Counted from the first letter of the stretch, positions 18,418 to 27,639 are shown. The stretch: 64,000 nucleotides of DNA from Dictyobacter alpinus (GCF_003967575.1 NZ_BIFT01000001.1:2852001-2916000), one strand, 5' to 3'. A program made the numbers and translations. Notes: generated from the sequence alone by a model not told the origin.

Positions 18418-19692
18418 ATGCGTGTTCAGATTCCTTATGGGAGTACGGCCCGTACTATAACTGTACCAGATCAAGCGGTTGTGCTTTCTTCACATAGCAC
18501 TCCTGCGCTAGAAAATGAGCGAGAAGTATTTCTGGCAGCTTTGCGTAATCCGATTGGGAGTGTACCACTGATAGAAAGGTTGAGTCCTGATAATCGTGTG
18601 GCTATTGTGATCTCGGATATCACGCGTCCAACCCCTAATGAACGTATCGTGCCCTGGTTGTTAGAAGAACTCTCCTTTATCCCACGCTCCCAGATCGTGA
18701 TCCTGAATGGGACGGGTTCGCATCGGGCCAATACTCGCGAAGAACTGATCCAGATGCTGGGCCAGGACGTTGTGGATACAGTAGAGATCGTGAACCACAA
18801 CGCCTTTGCACCAGACGAACTGGTAGCGCTGGGAAAGAGTACCGGTGATGTGCCGGTCCTGGTCAATCGTCGTTATCTAGATGTTGATTTCCGGATTGTG
18901 ACAGGATTTATCGAGCCCCATTTCTTCGCTGGCTTTTCTGGTGGGCCTAAAGGTATTATTCCTGCTCTGGCAGGCATCGAGACCATCCAGGCCCTGCATA
19001 GTGCTCCATTGATTGGTGACCAGCATTCTACCTGGGCCCTGCTCGAAGGCAATCCTATTCATGAAGGCATCCAGGCGGCCGTCAGGTTATGTCCACCAGA
19101 GTTTCTGGTCAACGTAACACTGGATCAAGAGCGCCATATTACTGATGTCTTTGCCGGCGATTATATCCGTGCCCACTACGCCGGCTGTACCGCTGTGGCG
19201 CGTAACGCCACCCAGGCGGTAGACCAGCCATTTGATATTGTGATTACCAGCAACAACGGCTATCCCCTGGACCAGAACCTCTATCAGAGCGTCAAAGGCA
19301 TGACCGCAGCCGCCCAGATCGTCCGGCCGGGCGGAGCCATCATCGCGGTCGCCGAATGTCGCGATGGACTGCCCAAGCATGGAAACTTTAAAGCACTACT
19401 ACAGATGCGCGAAAGTCCGGCCGCGCTACTGGAACTGATCAATCAGCCAGACTTCCAGATGCACGACCAATGGCAGGTCCAGAAGCAGGCCCTGGTACAG
19501 ATCCAATCCGATGTTTACCTGCATTCAAGCCTGTCCGACGACGTCGTCCGGGCCGCGCAACTGTTACCAGCATCCGATCTGCAAGCCACCGTCGACAAGC
19601 TTCTCCAGCAATATGGTCCTCAGCCCAGCATTGCCATCCTGCCCGAAGGACCCGTAATGGTACCATATGTGGCCCGGGAAGCACCTATTTAA
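18418..19692 (+). CDS. LarA-family nickel-pincer racemase/epimerase
   Basis: 424 residues matching lactate racemase LarA (DUF2088). The Lys that binds the pincer cofactor is Lys178 in FAGFSGGPKGI, and the two catalytic His residues are His102 (GTGSHRANT) and His168 (FIEPHFFAG). All three are shifted by exactly six residues from the L. plantarum enzyme (His108, His174, Lys184). The family includes enzymes for other 2-hydroxy acids, among them a gluconate 2-epimerase. The position behind eda points to a sugar-acid substrate rather than lactate (inference). The cofactor genes larB, larC and larE are not in the window and must be elsewhere if it is active. Confidence 0.88.
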   Translation: MRVQIPYGSTARTITVPDQAVVLSSHSTPALENEREVFLAALRNPIGSVPLIERLSPDNRVAIVISDITRPTPNERIVPWLLEELSFIPRSQIVILNGTGSHRANTREELIQMLGQDVVDTVEIVNHNAFAPDELVALGKSTGDVPVLVNRRYLDVDFRIVTGFIEPHFFAGFSGGPKGIIPALAGIETIQALHSAPLIGDQHSTWALLEGNPIHEGIQAAVRLCPPEFLVNVTLDQERHITDVFAGDYIRAHYAGCTAVARNATQAVDQPFDIVITSNNGYPLDQNLYQSVKGMTAAAQIVRPGGAIIAVAECRDGLPKHGNFKALLQMRESPAALLELINQPDFQMHDQWQVQKQALVQIQSDVYLHSSLSDDVVRAAQLLPASDLQATVDKLLQQYGPQPSIAILPEGPVMVPYVAREAPI

Positions 19693-19719
19693 AAAAAGCA
19701 GATCGATCGTACGTGGAGT

Positions 19720-19767
19720 GGGCGCCACACGCAAGACCTTACTGCTGGGTTTGCGTGGGCCCTTTTT
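19720..19767 (+). terminator. intrinsic terminator after the larA-like gene
   Basis: GGGC...ACGCAA pairs imperfectly with TTTGCGTGGGCCC and runs into TTTTT. Confidence 0.7.
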
Positions 19768-19949
19768 ACGTGCATTCCTGTGTTTGTGGAATGGTTTTGT
19801 GATATTCAATAATTGATAGTAGGAATTTTGAGGACGATTTAACGTGTATTTACTTTCTCTTAATAATTTAGTGTTAAGCTAGTGATGGTAGAGCCCCTAT
19901 AGTATATAAAGTGTACCCGTTATATTTAATTAAAGGGGAATAAGGTTTA

Positions 19950-21488
19950 ATGTTTAAAATGTTACGTACTGCTGCTTCTGTTCTTGCGTTAGGAACAGTA
20001 TTGATCAGCGGTGTGGCGGTTTCTAATGCGGCAGCTACTCCTGCCGATAATAGTCCTGCCAGTAAGACAACAACACCTATTAAGCATGTAGTTGTCCTCT
20101 TCCAGGAAAATGTTTCTTTTGATCATTACTTTGGCACCTATCCCAATGCGACCAATCCGGCTGGCTCACCAACCTTTAAGGCAGCGAAGAATACGCCTTC
20201 GGTCAATGGATTGACTGGTCCACTGCTGACCAATAATCCTAATGCGGCCAATCCACAGCGTCTGGATCGCTCACAGGCTCTAACCTGCGACCAGGACCAT
20301 GCATATACTGATGAGCAGAAGGCCTTTGATCATGGCTTGATGGATAAATTTGTCGAGTCAGCGAGCGGTGGCAGCTGTCAAGACAAATCCATCGTCATGG
20401 ATTACTATGATGGCAATACCGTTACCGGCATGTGGAATTACGCCCAGCATTTCGCGATGAGCGACAATTCCTATGGCACTACCTTTGGTCCTTCGACCCC
20501 AGGTGCTCTGAACCTGATTTCTGGTCAGACACATGGTGCAGCACCTGCAAACTTTGGCTATCCTGGCTACCCCGTAACCTCCAATGGTACCCTGTTGAAC
20601 GATGGCGATCCGACCTATGATGATTGTTCCGCCAAGGGTACGACCGTTGCTATGTCTGGTCCTAACGTGGGCGATCTGCTCAACAAGAAAAACCTGACCT
20701 GGGGTTGGTTCCAGGGCGGTTTCGCACCATCTGCAACCACCAATGGACAGGCAACTTGTGGCACAACCCACAATAATATTGGCGGTGCATCCGTAAAGGA
20801 CTATAGCGCGCACCACGAGCCATTCCAGTACTACCAATCCACATCCAATCCACATCACTTGCCTCCAACATCGGCGGCGATGATTGGTAAAAGCGACCAG
20901 GCTAATCACCAGTATGACCTGAAAGACTTCTGGACTGCCGCTGACGGTGGCCGTATGCCTGCAGTGAGTTTCCTGAAGGCTGCTTCTTACCAGGATGGTC
21001 ATGCTGGCTATTCTGATCCATTGGATGAGCAGCACTTTGTGGTCGATACCATCAACCACTTGCAGAAGCTCTCCTCCTGGAAAGATACCGCCGTCGTCAT
21101 CTCTTATGATGACTCCGATGGCTGGTATGATCATGTGATGAGCCCAATCGTCAGTCAGTCCAATGATCCTAACGATGCTCTGACAGGCGCTGGACAGTGT
21201 GGAACAGCTAAAGCTGGTGCCTACCAGGGTCGCTGCGGTTATGGTCCACGTCTGCCCTTGCTGGTCATCTCACCATACTCCAAGCAGAACTTCGTTGACC
21301 ATTCCATCACGGACCAGTCTTCGATCCTGAAGTTTGTCGAAGACAACTGGCAGCTGGGCCGTATCGGAGATCAGTCCTTCGACGCGATCGCTGGTAGCTT
21401 GAACAGCATGTTTGACTTCTCCCATCACGGAGATCATGATGACAAGATCATCCTGGATCCTGTTACAGGACAGCCCACACGGCGCTAA
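19950..21488 (+). CDS. secreted phosphoesterase (phospholipase C / acid phosphatase family)
   Basis: 512 residues with a Sec signal peptide (hydrophobic core ASVLALGTVLISGVAVS, cleavage near SNAAA). The mature protein opens with IKHVVVLFQENVSFDHYFGTYP, the PF04185 signature; the metal-binding Glu/Asn are in QENVSFDHYF. Later metal ligands lie in AVVISYDDSDGWYDHV. Eight Cys residues could form disulfides, as expected outside the cell. Members hydrolyse phospholipids or phosphate monoesters, often under phosphate starvation. The site before the ATG is AAGGGGAATAAGG. No Pho box was recognised. It is monocistronic. Confidence 0.88.
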   Translation: MFKMLRTAASVLALGTVLISGVAVSNAAATPADNSPASKTTTPIKHVVVLFQENVSFDHYFGTYPNATNPAGSPTFKAAKNTPSVNGLTGPLLTNNPNAANPQRLDRSQALTCDQDHAYTDEQKAFDHGLMDKFVESASGGSCQDKSIVMDYYDGNTVTGMWNYAQHFAMSDNSYGTTFGPSTPGALNLISGQTHGAAPANFGYPGYPVTSNGTLLNDGDPTYDDCSAKGTTVAMSGPNVGDLLNKKNLTWGWFQGGFAPSATTNGQATCGTTHNNIGGASVKDYSAHHEPFQYYQSTSNPHHLPPTSAAMIGKSDQANHQYDLKDFWTAADGGRMPAVSFLKAASYQDGHAGYSDPLDEQHFVVDTINHLQKLSSWKDTAVVISYDDSDGWYDHVMSPIVSQSNDPNDALTGAGQCGTAKAGAYQGRCGYGPRLPLLVISPYSKQNFVDHSITDQSSILKFVEDNWQLGRIGDQSFDAIAGSLNSMFDFSHHGDHDDKIILDPVTGQPTRR

Positions 21489-21510
21489 AAGCCACTAAAA
21501 ACGCTCTATC

Positions 21511-21561
21511 AAAAGAGCATGCCATATTCCTGCAAAGGATGTCGGCATGCTCTTTTTGTTA
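21511..21561 (+). terminator. intrinsic terminator after the phosphoesterase gene
   Basis: AAAAGAGCATGCC and GGCATGCTCTTTTT form a 13-bp stem around a 20-nt loop. Confidence 0.88.
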
Positions 21562-21641
21562 TACTGGCATGCCTTTTTTTTCGTTTCTGGAGGTGTTATT
21601 CTTATTAGTGACTTTGAATGGACTAGAAGAGGAGAAGTTTT

Positions 21642-22667
21642 ATGCAACCATGGTCCGCGCCATTGAGTGGGCGCTTTGACGAAGTTGTATTCGAAAGTAC
21701 GGTGCTTAAAGATAATCCCCTGCACGATCCCTATCAGCGTCCGTTATGGATCTATCTCCCGCCTGGCTATGATGATGAGCCTGCGCGGCGCTATCCAGCC
21801 GTCTATATGATTCAAGGATTGACTGGCCAATTGGATATGTGGCGCAACCGCTCGGCTTTCCGTAAGAATTTTCCTGAACTGGCCGATGAGCTATTTGCGA
21901 AAAAAGAGGCGCCGCCGTGTATTATTGTCTGGGTGGACTGCTGGACCTCCTATGGTGGCAGCCAGTTTGTGGATTCGCCGGCTACAGGTAAGTATCATAC
22001 CTATCTCTGCGACGAAATTGTCCCCTGGATCGATGCGCATTATCGCACGCTAGCGGAACGTGATCACCGTGGAATTGCTGGTAAGTCGAGTGGTGGCTAT
22101 GGCGCGATGATTACGCCGATGCTGCGTCCAGATCTCTGGGGTGGACTGGCCACACATGCGGGCGATGCCCTGTTTGAGACCTGCTACCTACCAGATTTCC
22201 GCAACTCGATCCGCACCATACAGGACCGCTATGAGGGCTCCTATGAAAAATTCTGGCAGAGCTTCCAGAGCCGGGTTGCCTTTACCCAGAGCGGGGATGA
22301 AGGTCCTATGAACGACTGGTGTATGGCCGCCTGCTACTCAGCAGAGCCAGATGGTACCGTACGTCTGCCCTATGATCTCGAGACCGGCGCCCTGATCCCC
22401 GAGATCTGGGAACGCTGGCTGGCCTGGGATCCTGTGCGTATGGCCCCTAAACATGCCGAGAGCCTGCGCAGCATGAAGGCCATTTATATCGATGCCGGTA
22501 ACCGTGACCAATACTTCCTTGATCTGGGCGCCAAAGCCTTCTACAAGACCCTCAAGCAATTGGGCGTCAACGACGTCCATTTTGAACTCTTTGATGGTAC
22601 TCATTCCGCCATCGAGTACCGCTATCCTATCAGCCTCAAATACCTGGCTGAACGCCTCGCCTCCTAA
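21642..22667 (+). CDS. putative esterase (esterase D / enterochelin-esterase type)
   Basis: A 341-residue alpha/beta hydrolase of the PF00756 type. The nucleophile elbow is GIAGKSSGGYGAM, and the C-terminal His is in ELFDGTHSAIEYRY. The N-terminus has the beta-rich lead FDEVVFESTVLKDNPL with RPLWIYLPPGYDDEP. AGAGGAGAAG precedes the ATG. There is no signal peptide, so it is cytoplasmic. Natural substrates of this family range from S-formylglutathione to siderophore esters and sugar esters, and nothing here decides. Confidence 0.87.
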   Translation: MQPWSAPLSGRFDEVVFESTVLKDNPLHDPYQRPLWIYLPPGYDDEPARRYPAVYMIQGLTGQLDMWRNRSAFRKNFPELADELFAKKEAPPCIIVWVDCWTSYGGSQFVDSPATGKYHTYLCDEIVPWIDAHYRTLAERDHRGIAGKSSGGYGAMITPMLRPDLWGGLATHAGDALFETCYLPDFRNSIRTIQDRYEGSYEKFWQSFQSRVAFTQSGDEGPMNDWCMAACYSAEPDGTVRLPYDLETGALIPEIWERWLAWDPVRMAPKHAESLRSMKAIYIDAGNRDQYFLDLGAKAFYKTLKQLGVNDVHFELFDGTHSAIEYRYPISLKYLAERLAS

Positions 22668-22668
22668 A

Positions 22669-22716
22669 AAGACACAGGTGGGCGCCACTACAGCGGCGCC
22701 CACCTGTGTCTTAAGC
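22669..22716. terminator. perfect 18-bp hairpin terminator
   Basis: AAGACACAGGTGGGCGCC and its exact complement flank an 8-nt loop, directly after the esterase stop and 6 bp before the stop of the facing gene. It serves both. Confidence 0.9.
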
Positions 22717-22718
22717 TT

Positions 22719-22982
22719 TTACCTTCTTACGTTCTCAAGTTGAACCATAGCTTTATCTCGCTGCTCGCGCTTTCTGAAAAGCACAGAAAGAACCAGCATA
22801 ATCAGACCCAGCAGAATAAAGGATGGGCCAAATATCAAGATCATAAATAAAGTAAAAAAGTTTTGTTGATGCAGCACAAATGGCGCAAGCATGCTGAGTA
22901 TACCAACCAGGAATGATGAGATTGATGCTATTGCTGCAAATAGCTTGATTGGAAAAGGTTTCTCTGCTGCACTGTTATCCAA
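22719..22982 (-). CDS. small two-helix membrane protein
   Basis: 87 residues from a TTG start with AGGAGA 8 nt upstream. It has two membrane segments (LFAAIASISSFLVGILSMLA and FMILIFGPSFILLGLIMLVL) and a charged C-terminal tail FRKREQRDKAMVQLENVRR. No family was recognised. It is the last of three small membrane-protein genes on this strand. Confidence 0.65.
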   Translation of the reverse strand: MDNSAAEKPFPIKLFAAIASISSFLVGILSMLAPFVLHQQNFFTLFMILIFGPSFILLGLIMLVLSVLFRKREQRDKAMVQLENVRR

Positions 22983-23064
22983 TGCTATTTCTCCTTAGCT
23001 TTATGTCTATATCAGACGAGTTCAATCTCATTTTACCTGATTGGTATTAGTTTTTATATTGTGT

Positions 23065-23907
23065 TTACCACACAAAGATTTTTTCATCGCGTAGATCGTA
23101 GAGTGGTTTTCCTGAGTGTGCGATGATCACCTGTTGCAGGCGGGCAGTAATATCTTGGTATTGATCAAAGGGCATATCCGGCTTAAGCATGGATAATTGG
23201 GTCAACAACGAACGTTGCGGTCCTAATTGGAACCAGCGTACAACGCCATTTTCACTGGTAACCTCAAACTGAATCGTGGCGAAACGTTTGGCGTTGCCCC
23301 ACATCGCAAAGCTTTGTATATCTTGCCAGGCGATAAATGTTGGCTTGCTGTATATCTTGGTGGCAATGCCATACTCGTCAACAATGATTTCTTGACCCAG
23401 GAACTTGCGCAAGAATAGTGCGAAGATCGCGAATATGATTAGGGACATAAAAAGTAGCATGACAAACATGATACCAACGAAGATAGCTATAAAGCTGATG
23501 TTTTGTGGTGACACGATGACAAACAGGACCGTAGCCATGATGATCAGGGTCAGCAGAAGGAAAGACGTAGTAAAGATAAAGAGTTTTTTGAGATCCAGAC
23601 GGAGAGCAATTCTGACTGGTAGTGTTAGCGCATTGGCATCTGGTTGTGGTTGTGGCTGAGCCAGAAATGCGCTATTTCCAGAGATTGCCTGCCGCCGTCG
23701 CAACTCGGTACGCTGATGACGCCGTTTGAAGACAAAGAAAGCAAGGATAAGTAATAAACTTAAGGAAAGTGTTTCTCCTATCAAAAAGTAATTAGGACGG
23801 CCAAAAGCCAGGGAGGTGGCAGTATTAAAAAGAAGATTTAGAATTATAAAACCTTCCATGGCGAAGAAGAAGATATAGTAGCGACGCATAGGATCATTTT
23901 TACGCAT
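23065..23907 (-). CDS. four-helix membrane protein with C-terminal PH-like domain
   Basis: 280 residues. The ATG at 23907 has GGAG 8 nt upstream; a GTG at 23916 would overlap that site. The plan is two membrane segments (about 10-60), a basic loop with KRRHQRTELRRRQ, two more segments (about 110-165), then a soluble domain beginning QEIIVDEYGIATKIYSKP, which resembles the YcxB/PH-like folds attached to small membrane proteins. It lies 34 bp downstream of the next small membrane-protein gene, probably in one operon. Function unknown. Confidence 0.7.
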   Translation of the reverse strand: MRKNDPMRRYYIFFFAMEGFIILNLLFNTATSLAFGRPNYFLIGETLSLSLLLILAFFVFKRRHQRTELRRRQAISGNSAFLAQPQPQPDANALTLPVRIALRLDLKKLFIFTTSFLLLTLIIMATVLFVIVSPQNISFIAIFVGIMFVMLLFMSLIIFAIFALFLRKFLGQEIIVDEYGIATKIYSKPTFIAWQDIQSFAMWGNAKRFATIQFEVTSENGVVRWFQLGPQRSLLTQLSMLKPDMPFDQYQDITARLQQVIIAHSGKPLYDLRDEKIFVW

Positions 23908-23941
23908 GATTGTCACTCCAAATTTTTGAATAGTGCACCAA

Positions 23942-24316
23942 CTAGAGCCTTAGTTTTTCTAATGATCGTAGGTACTGCCGGATATATATTGCTGCTATTA
24001 CGAGAATGATGCCCGCTTTTACCAGCCCAAGAAAATTGGGTATGAGATAGACTAAGGCGAGTAAAAGCAAGGTGATCAAGATATCTGAGAGCGTCACATT
24101 TACTTTTCGTTTATGGTCTCGTATTCGTGAATTTTTTCGCACCATACGAACGCCACCTATAAGAGCCATGACGATGCATATAACTATCAATCCATTATTG
24201 ATGGAAGGTTCAGATGATGCATGACCAAAAATCACATATTCAATTATTGCCGCAAACCAGAAACCATAAGCCAGGGTTGCCTGTCTCTTGAGCGTTTCTA
24301 TATCTGGCTCTACCAT
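23942..24316 (-). CDS. small four-helix membrane protein
   Basis: 124 residues. AGAGGA lies 7 nt before the ATG. Hydrophobic stretches are at about 17-30, 42-57, 78-92 and 98-112, with a basic loop VRMVRKNSRIRDHKRKVN. No family was recognised. It is the first gene of the 24316-22719 membrane-protein group. Confidence 0.65.
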   Translation of the reverse strand: MVEPDIETLKRQATLAYGFWFAAIIEYVIFGHASSEPSINNGLIVICIVMALIGGVRMVRKNSRIRDHKRKVNVTLSDILITLLLLALVYLIPNFLGLVKAGIILVIAAIYIRQYLRSLEKLRL

Positions 24317-24560
24317 GATGTATCCTCTTTAAAACAAAAATGCATTAAAATTAAATTTAGAAGTACACCCAGATCAGGATGTTATTACCTGATAGATATA
24401 GAAGGATAAATACATCTATCATTCTATATACATAGTTAGCGGGATAAAAAGATGCAATTATAATATATGTCTTCATCGGTCGATAACAAGTGTAGGAATG
24501 TAAGGAAATGTCGTGAGTAATCTGAAGTCCCATATGTTTCATTTGTAGATATGCATAATG

Positions 24561-24740
24561 CAAATAAACGAGCAGTAGCGGCAGGGCTTGCCCCTGCAAC
24601 CTCTCCAACGTACGATCAGGTCCAGTCTCTAGCCTGTATTTGCTTTGATTGCTACTCTAAATATTAATACATGTTTAAGGGATATTTATTACGTTAACGG
24701 GTTGCAGGGGCAAGCCCTGCCGCTACTGCTCGTTTATTTG
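24561..24740. repeat. inverted-repeat element, family II (41-bp perfect ends)
   Basis: Perfect 41-bp inverted arms at 24561-24601 and 24700-24740 begin CAAATAAACGAGCAGTAG and contain CGGCAGGGCTTGCCCCTGC. The AT-rich interior of 98 bp has no frame. Similar ends flank the element at 54.4-54.6 kb, and the GGCAGGGCTTG core recurs at 32.1 kb. This is MITE-like. No clear target-site duplication was found. Confidence 0.85.
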
Positions 24741-24790
24741 TGCTGTGATGATTGGCATGCATCTTGTTGGAGGTAAGTAGTTCTGATGGC

Positions 24791-24837
24791 TTGACAAGTG
24801 ACCGTCAGTCATTTATATTATAGGTGACTGTTGGTCA
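24791..24837 (+). promoter_or_regulatory. promoter with two TetR-type operators before tetR
   Basis: TTGACA (24791-24796), 17 bp, TATATT (24814-24819). Two copies of TGAC-N5-GTCA (24799-24811 and 24825-24837) cover the spacer and the region just past the -10, 26 bp apart. This is the expected layout for autorepression by the adjacent TetR protein. Confidence 0.82.
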
Positions 24838-24874
24838 TTTGTTGGTTATTCTAGGGAGAGAGTAGGAGGGTTTG

Positions 24875-25570
24875 ATGGGTGGATTAGCGGGACGGCGGCG
24901 GGCTGTTCATGATGAGCAGAAGGGTGAGCGGCGGCAGGCTATCCTGGATGGAGCCTGGGGGCTGTTTCTGGTCAGGGGTTATGAGGCGTTGACGATGGCG
25001 GAGATTGCGGGGGAGGTGGGGCTGGCGAAGGGGACGCTCTTTTTGTATTTTAAGACGAAGGAGGCTCTGTTCCTGGCGCTGGTGGAGCAGCAGCTGAAGG
25101 TCTTTTTTGCGCAGTTGGATGCTCAGCTGGCGGTTCCTGTGAAGGATGCGCCTATTCCAGCTGTGAGTGAGATACTTTGCGCGGTACTGACCGAGCATCC
25201 AGGCTTGACACGTTTGCTGGCAATTGTGCATACCATTTTGGAGCAGCACATTCCTGATGAGGTGGCGCTGCATTTTAAGCAGTTGCTGCAAGGTCATTTT
25301 GCTACTACCGGTGCTCTGTTAGAGCAGCAGTTGCCATTTTTACGGGCTGGTCAGGGTATGCATGTACTCTTACAGGCGTATGTCCTGGTGCTGGGATGCT
25401 GGCAGATCGCAGATCCAGCGCCAGTGGTCAGGCATGTGTTAGCGGAACATCCTGAGCTGGCGGCGTTTGATGTGCAGTTTGGTAGCGAGTTTACGATAGC
25501 GCTGCAGGCTTTGTTATATGGCCTGGAGCATATGGCTCAGCAGCGGGCCGAAGGAGATGAGAAGCGATGA
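24875..25570 (+). CDS. TetR/AcrR-family transcriptional regulator
   Basis: 231 residues. The start is the ATG at 24875, with AGGAGG 5 nt upstream. Residues about 15-60 form the TetR helix-turn-helix (AILDGAWGLFLVRGYEALTM, IAGEVGLAKGTLFLYFKTKE). The rest is an all-helical ligand domain of unknown ligand. Its stop overlaps the next gene's start (ATGA), so it regulates an operon of which it is the first member, through the paired sites at 24799-24837. Confidence 0.92.
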   Translation: MGGLAGRRRAVHDEQKGERRQAILDGAWGLFLVRGYEALTMAEIAGEVGLAKGTLFLYFKTKEALFLALVEQQLKVFFAQLDAQLAVPVKDAPIPAVSEILCAVLTEHPGLTRLLAIVHTILEQHIPDEVALHFKQLLQGHFATTGALLEQQLPFLRAGQGMHVLLQAYVLVLGCWQIADPAPVVRHVLAEHPELAAFDVQFGSEFTIALQALLYGLEHMAQQRAEGDEKR

Positions 25571-26550
25571 AGTATTTTGTGACCGGGGCAACCGGCTTTG
25601 TTGGCGGCTATGTGGTACGCCAGTTGGTTGAGGCTGGACATGAGGTGGTGGCGGTCGTGCGTAAGCCGGCTGCGGCCAGCGATCTGGCGCAACTGGGGGT
25701 GGAGATCCATCAGGGAGATGTGACGGATAAAGAGAGTATGCGCGCTCCCATGCGTGGCGTAGATGGCGTGTTTCATATCGCGGGTTGGTATAAGGTAGGA
25801 GCACGCGATAAAAGTGGTGGCGAGAAGATTAATATATATGGTACTAAGAATGTACTGGAATTGATGCGTGAGCTAGAGATTCCCAAGGGTGTGTATACCA
25901 GTACGATCGCGCTGAACTCGGATACACATGGGAAGATCGTAGACGAGACTTATAACTACTATGGTCCTCATTTGAGTGAGTATGATCGTACCAAATGGAT
26001 CGCGCACTATGCTGTGGCCGAAAATATGATCGCTGCAGGACTACCGCTGGTAATTGTGCAGCCCGGTTTGATTTATGGTCCTGGGGATAACAGCAATGTA
26101 CGTCCGACGCTTGTGCAGTATCTCCAGAGGAAACTGCCACTGGTGCCAGCGAAGGCCGCGCAATCATGGGGCCACGTTGAGGATATGGCACGTGGGCATA
26201 TCCTGGCCATGGAGAAGGGCCGCATTGGTGAAAGCTATATCATTACTGGCTCTTCATATACTGTTGTAGAAGCACTGAAGATCGCGGAAAAGATTACCGG
26301 CATTCCTGGTCCACGCGTACAGATGCCACCGATGGGAATGCGCGCGTTGTCACGTATGGCGGGAGTTGCTGAGAAGGTCGTGGCTCTACCTCCCTCTTAT
26401 AGCGCTGAATATCTCAATGAGATTGCCCAGGCCACCTATCTTGGAAGTAGCGCTAAAGCCGAGCGCGAACTTGGCTATCGTTCTCGTTCACTTGAGGATG
26501 GATTACGCCAGACATTGGATTATGAGATGAAGCTGTTGAAGATGAAATAA
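25567..26550 (+). CDS. NAD-dependent epimerase / dihydroflavonol-4-reductase-like protein
   Basis: A 327-residue extended SDR. The Rossmann motif is GATGFVGG (7-14), Asp51 is in GDVTD, and Tyr139/Lys143 of the YxxxK pair are in SEYDRTKW. The C-terminal half is of the hopanoid-associated-epimerase or dihydroflavonol-reductase type (LIYGPGDNSNVRPT). It is coupled to tetR by a 4-bp overlap, so its expression presumably rises when the TetR ligand, perhaps its substrate, appears. Confidence 0.88.
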   Translation: MKYFVTGATGFVGGYVVRQLVEAGHEVVAVVRKPAAASDLAQLGVEIHQGDVTDKESMRAPMRGVDGVFHIAGWYKVGARDKSGGEKINIYGTKNVLELMRELEIPKGVYTSTIALNSDTHGKIVDETYNYYGPHLSEYDRTKWIAHYAVAENMIAAGLPLVIVQPGLIYGPGDNSNVRPTLVQYLQRKLPLVPAKAAQSWGHVEDMARGHILAMEKGRIGESYIITGSSYTVVEALKIAEKITGIPGPRVQMPPMGMRALSRMAGVAEKVVALPPSYSAEYLNEIAQATYLGSSAKAERELGYRSRSLEDGLRQTLDYEMKLLKMK

Positions 26551-26596
26551 GCTTAGACTCTTTCCCGGGAGAGAATATGTTTGTTATAAGCGAAGG

Positions 26597-26636
26597 ATAC
26601 GCAAATGAACCTGCGATGGCAGGTCCATTTGCGTAT
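26597..26636. terminator. two-tier hairpin between converging genes
   Basis: ATACGCAAATG/CATTTGCGTAT forms the outer stem and ACCTGC/GCAGGT the inner one. There is no T-tract on either side. Confidence 0.6.
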
Positions 26637-26648
26637 TGGGAATACAAC

Positions 26649-27599
26649 TTAGATGCTGCTTACACAGGGATGGTAGGCGCGCCATTTTTCGTAGCCAACT
26701 TTAGCGTAGAAGTCGGTCAGCTCGACCCAGTCGATAAAGCAGTTGCCGACGCCACGCTCTTTCAGGAGCTCTGAGGCACCGGCTACCAGGGCGATGCCAA
26801 TACCACGACCACGCTCACTTTCCGCGACCCCAACCGCGGCCATCGCACCAGTTGTCTCGCCGAGAAGATCCTGCCAGATTACGTCGGTGCGCTCAGGGTG
26901 AGACTGTTCTGAATACATGATCAGCGTACCAATGATCTCACCCGACTCATCGTGGGCTACCAGCAGGTCGCGGAAATCACCGAGGTCGGCGCAACGCTCA
27001 TACTGGGGGAGCCAGTTGGCGAAATGGCGAGCCTCAAAGGCCAGCACATCAGTGATGTTCTGTTGTTGAGCACTACTGATGGTAATCTTTTCCTTTTCAA
27101 TGCGTTCAAGGATGCGCTCAGGTGTCTTATAATCACTGAGATCCTGTACCAGATCATAGACGGTTGCTGATAGGTCCCAGCCCTTGTTCTGAAAGAATGC
27201 CTGGGCAGCTGGCAGATTCTCAGGCATACCACACCAGAAGCGTGGGCTCACACTTCCCAGGCGCACCGATTTGATGTCCTGCTCACGGAAATGGTTGAGG
27301 GCCGTATCCAGCAACGCGGTACCGATTCCTTGCCGCTGCAGCGTTGGATCTACGACCAAAGCGACCAGCTGTCCAATCTTTTCTGAAGCTTTAGAATGCT
27401 TGGACGTCGCAACAAAACCAACGACATGACCATTCATGCGCACCACAAAATGCTGTGGCTCAGGTCCTGCAAGCACCTTTTGCATGCGTTCCTGATTTAT
27501 TGGCCAGACAGATGAGAGGGATGCCTGCCAGAGAGCATGAACATCCGCGAGATCATTATTTTCGTCATAAGGTTGAATATGTTCAGTAGTAACTTGCAT
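26649..27599 (-). CDS. double-domain GNAT acetyltransferase
   Basis: 316 residues holding two GNAT folds. The first has the acetyl-CoA motif VVDPTLQRQGIGTALLD, the second VGVAESERGRGIGIALVAG followed by FIDWVELTDFYAKVGYEKW. It begins 40 bp after nagZ on the same strand and so is probably the last gene of the nagR-murQ-kinase-nagZ operon. An amino-sugar or muropeptide-related acceptor would fit that context, but this is inference; the acceptor cannot be read from the sequence. Confidence 0.83.
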   Translation of the reverse strand: MQVTTEHIQPYDENNDLADVHALWQASLSSVWPINQERMQKVLAGPEPQHFVVRMNGHVVGFVATSKHSKASEKIGQLVALVVDPTLQRQGIGTALLDTALNHFREQDIKSVRLGSVSPRFWCGMPENLPAAQAFFQNKGWDLSATVYDLVQDLSDYKTPERILERIEKEKITISSAQQQNITDVLAFEARHFANWLPQYERCADLGDFRDLLVAHDESGEIIGTLIMYSEQSHPERTDVIWQDLLGETTGAMAAVGVAESERGRGIGIALVAGASELLKERGVGNCFIDWVELTDFYAKVGYEKWRAYHPCVSSI

Positions 27600-27639
27600 T
27601 ATATAAAGTGTCCTATCTAGTGATGACCAGTGGTAAACT

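Noticed and set aside
20358..21134. 258-residue minus-strand frame
   Set aside because: Antisense to the well-supported secreted phosphoesterase; no family features and no ribosome site.
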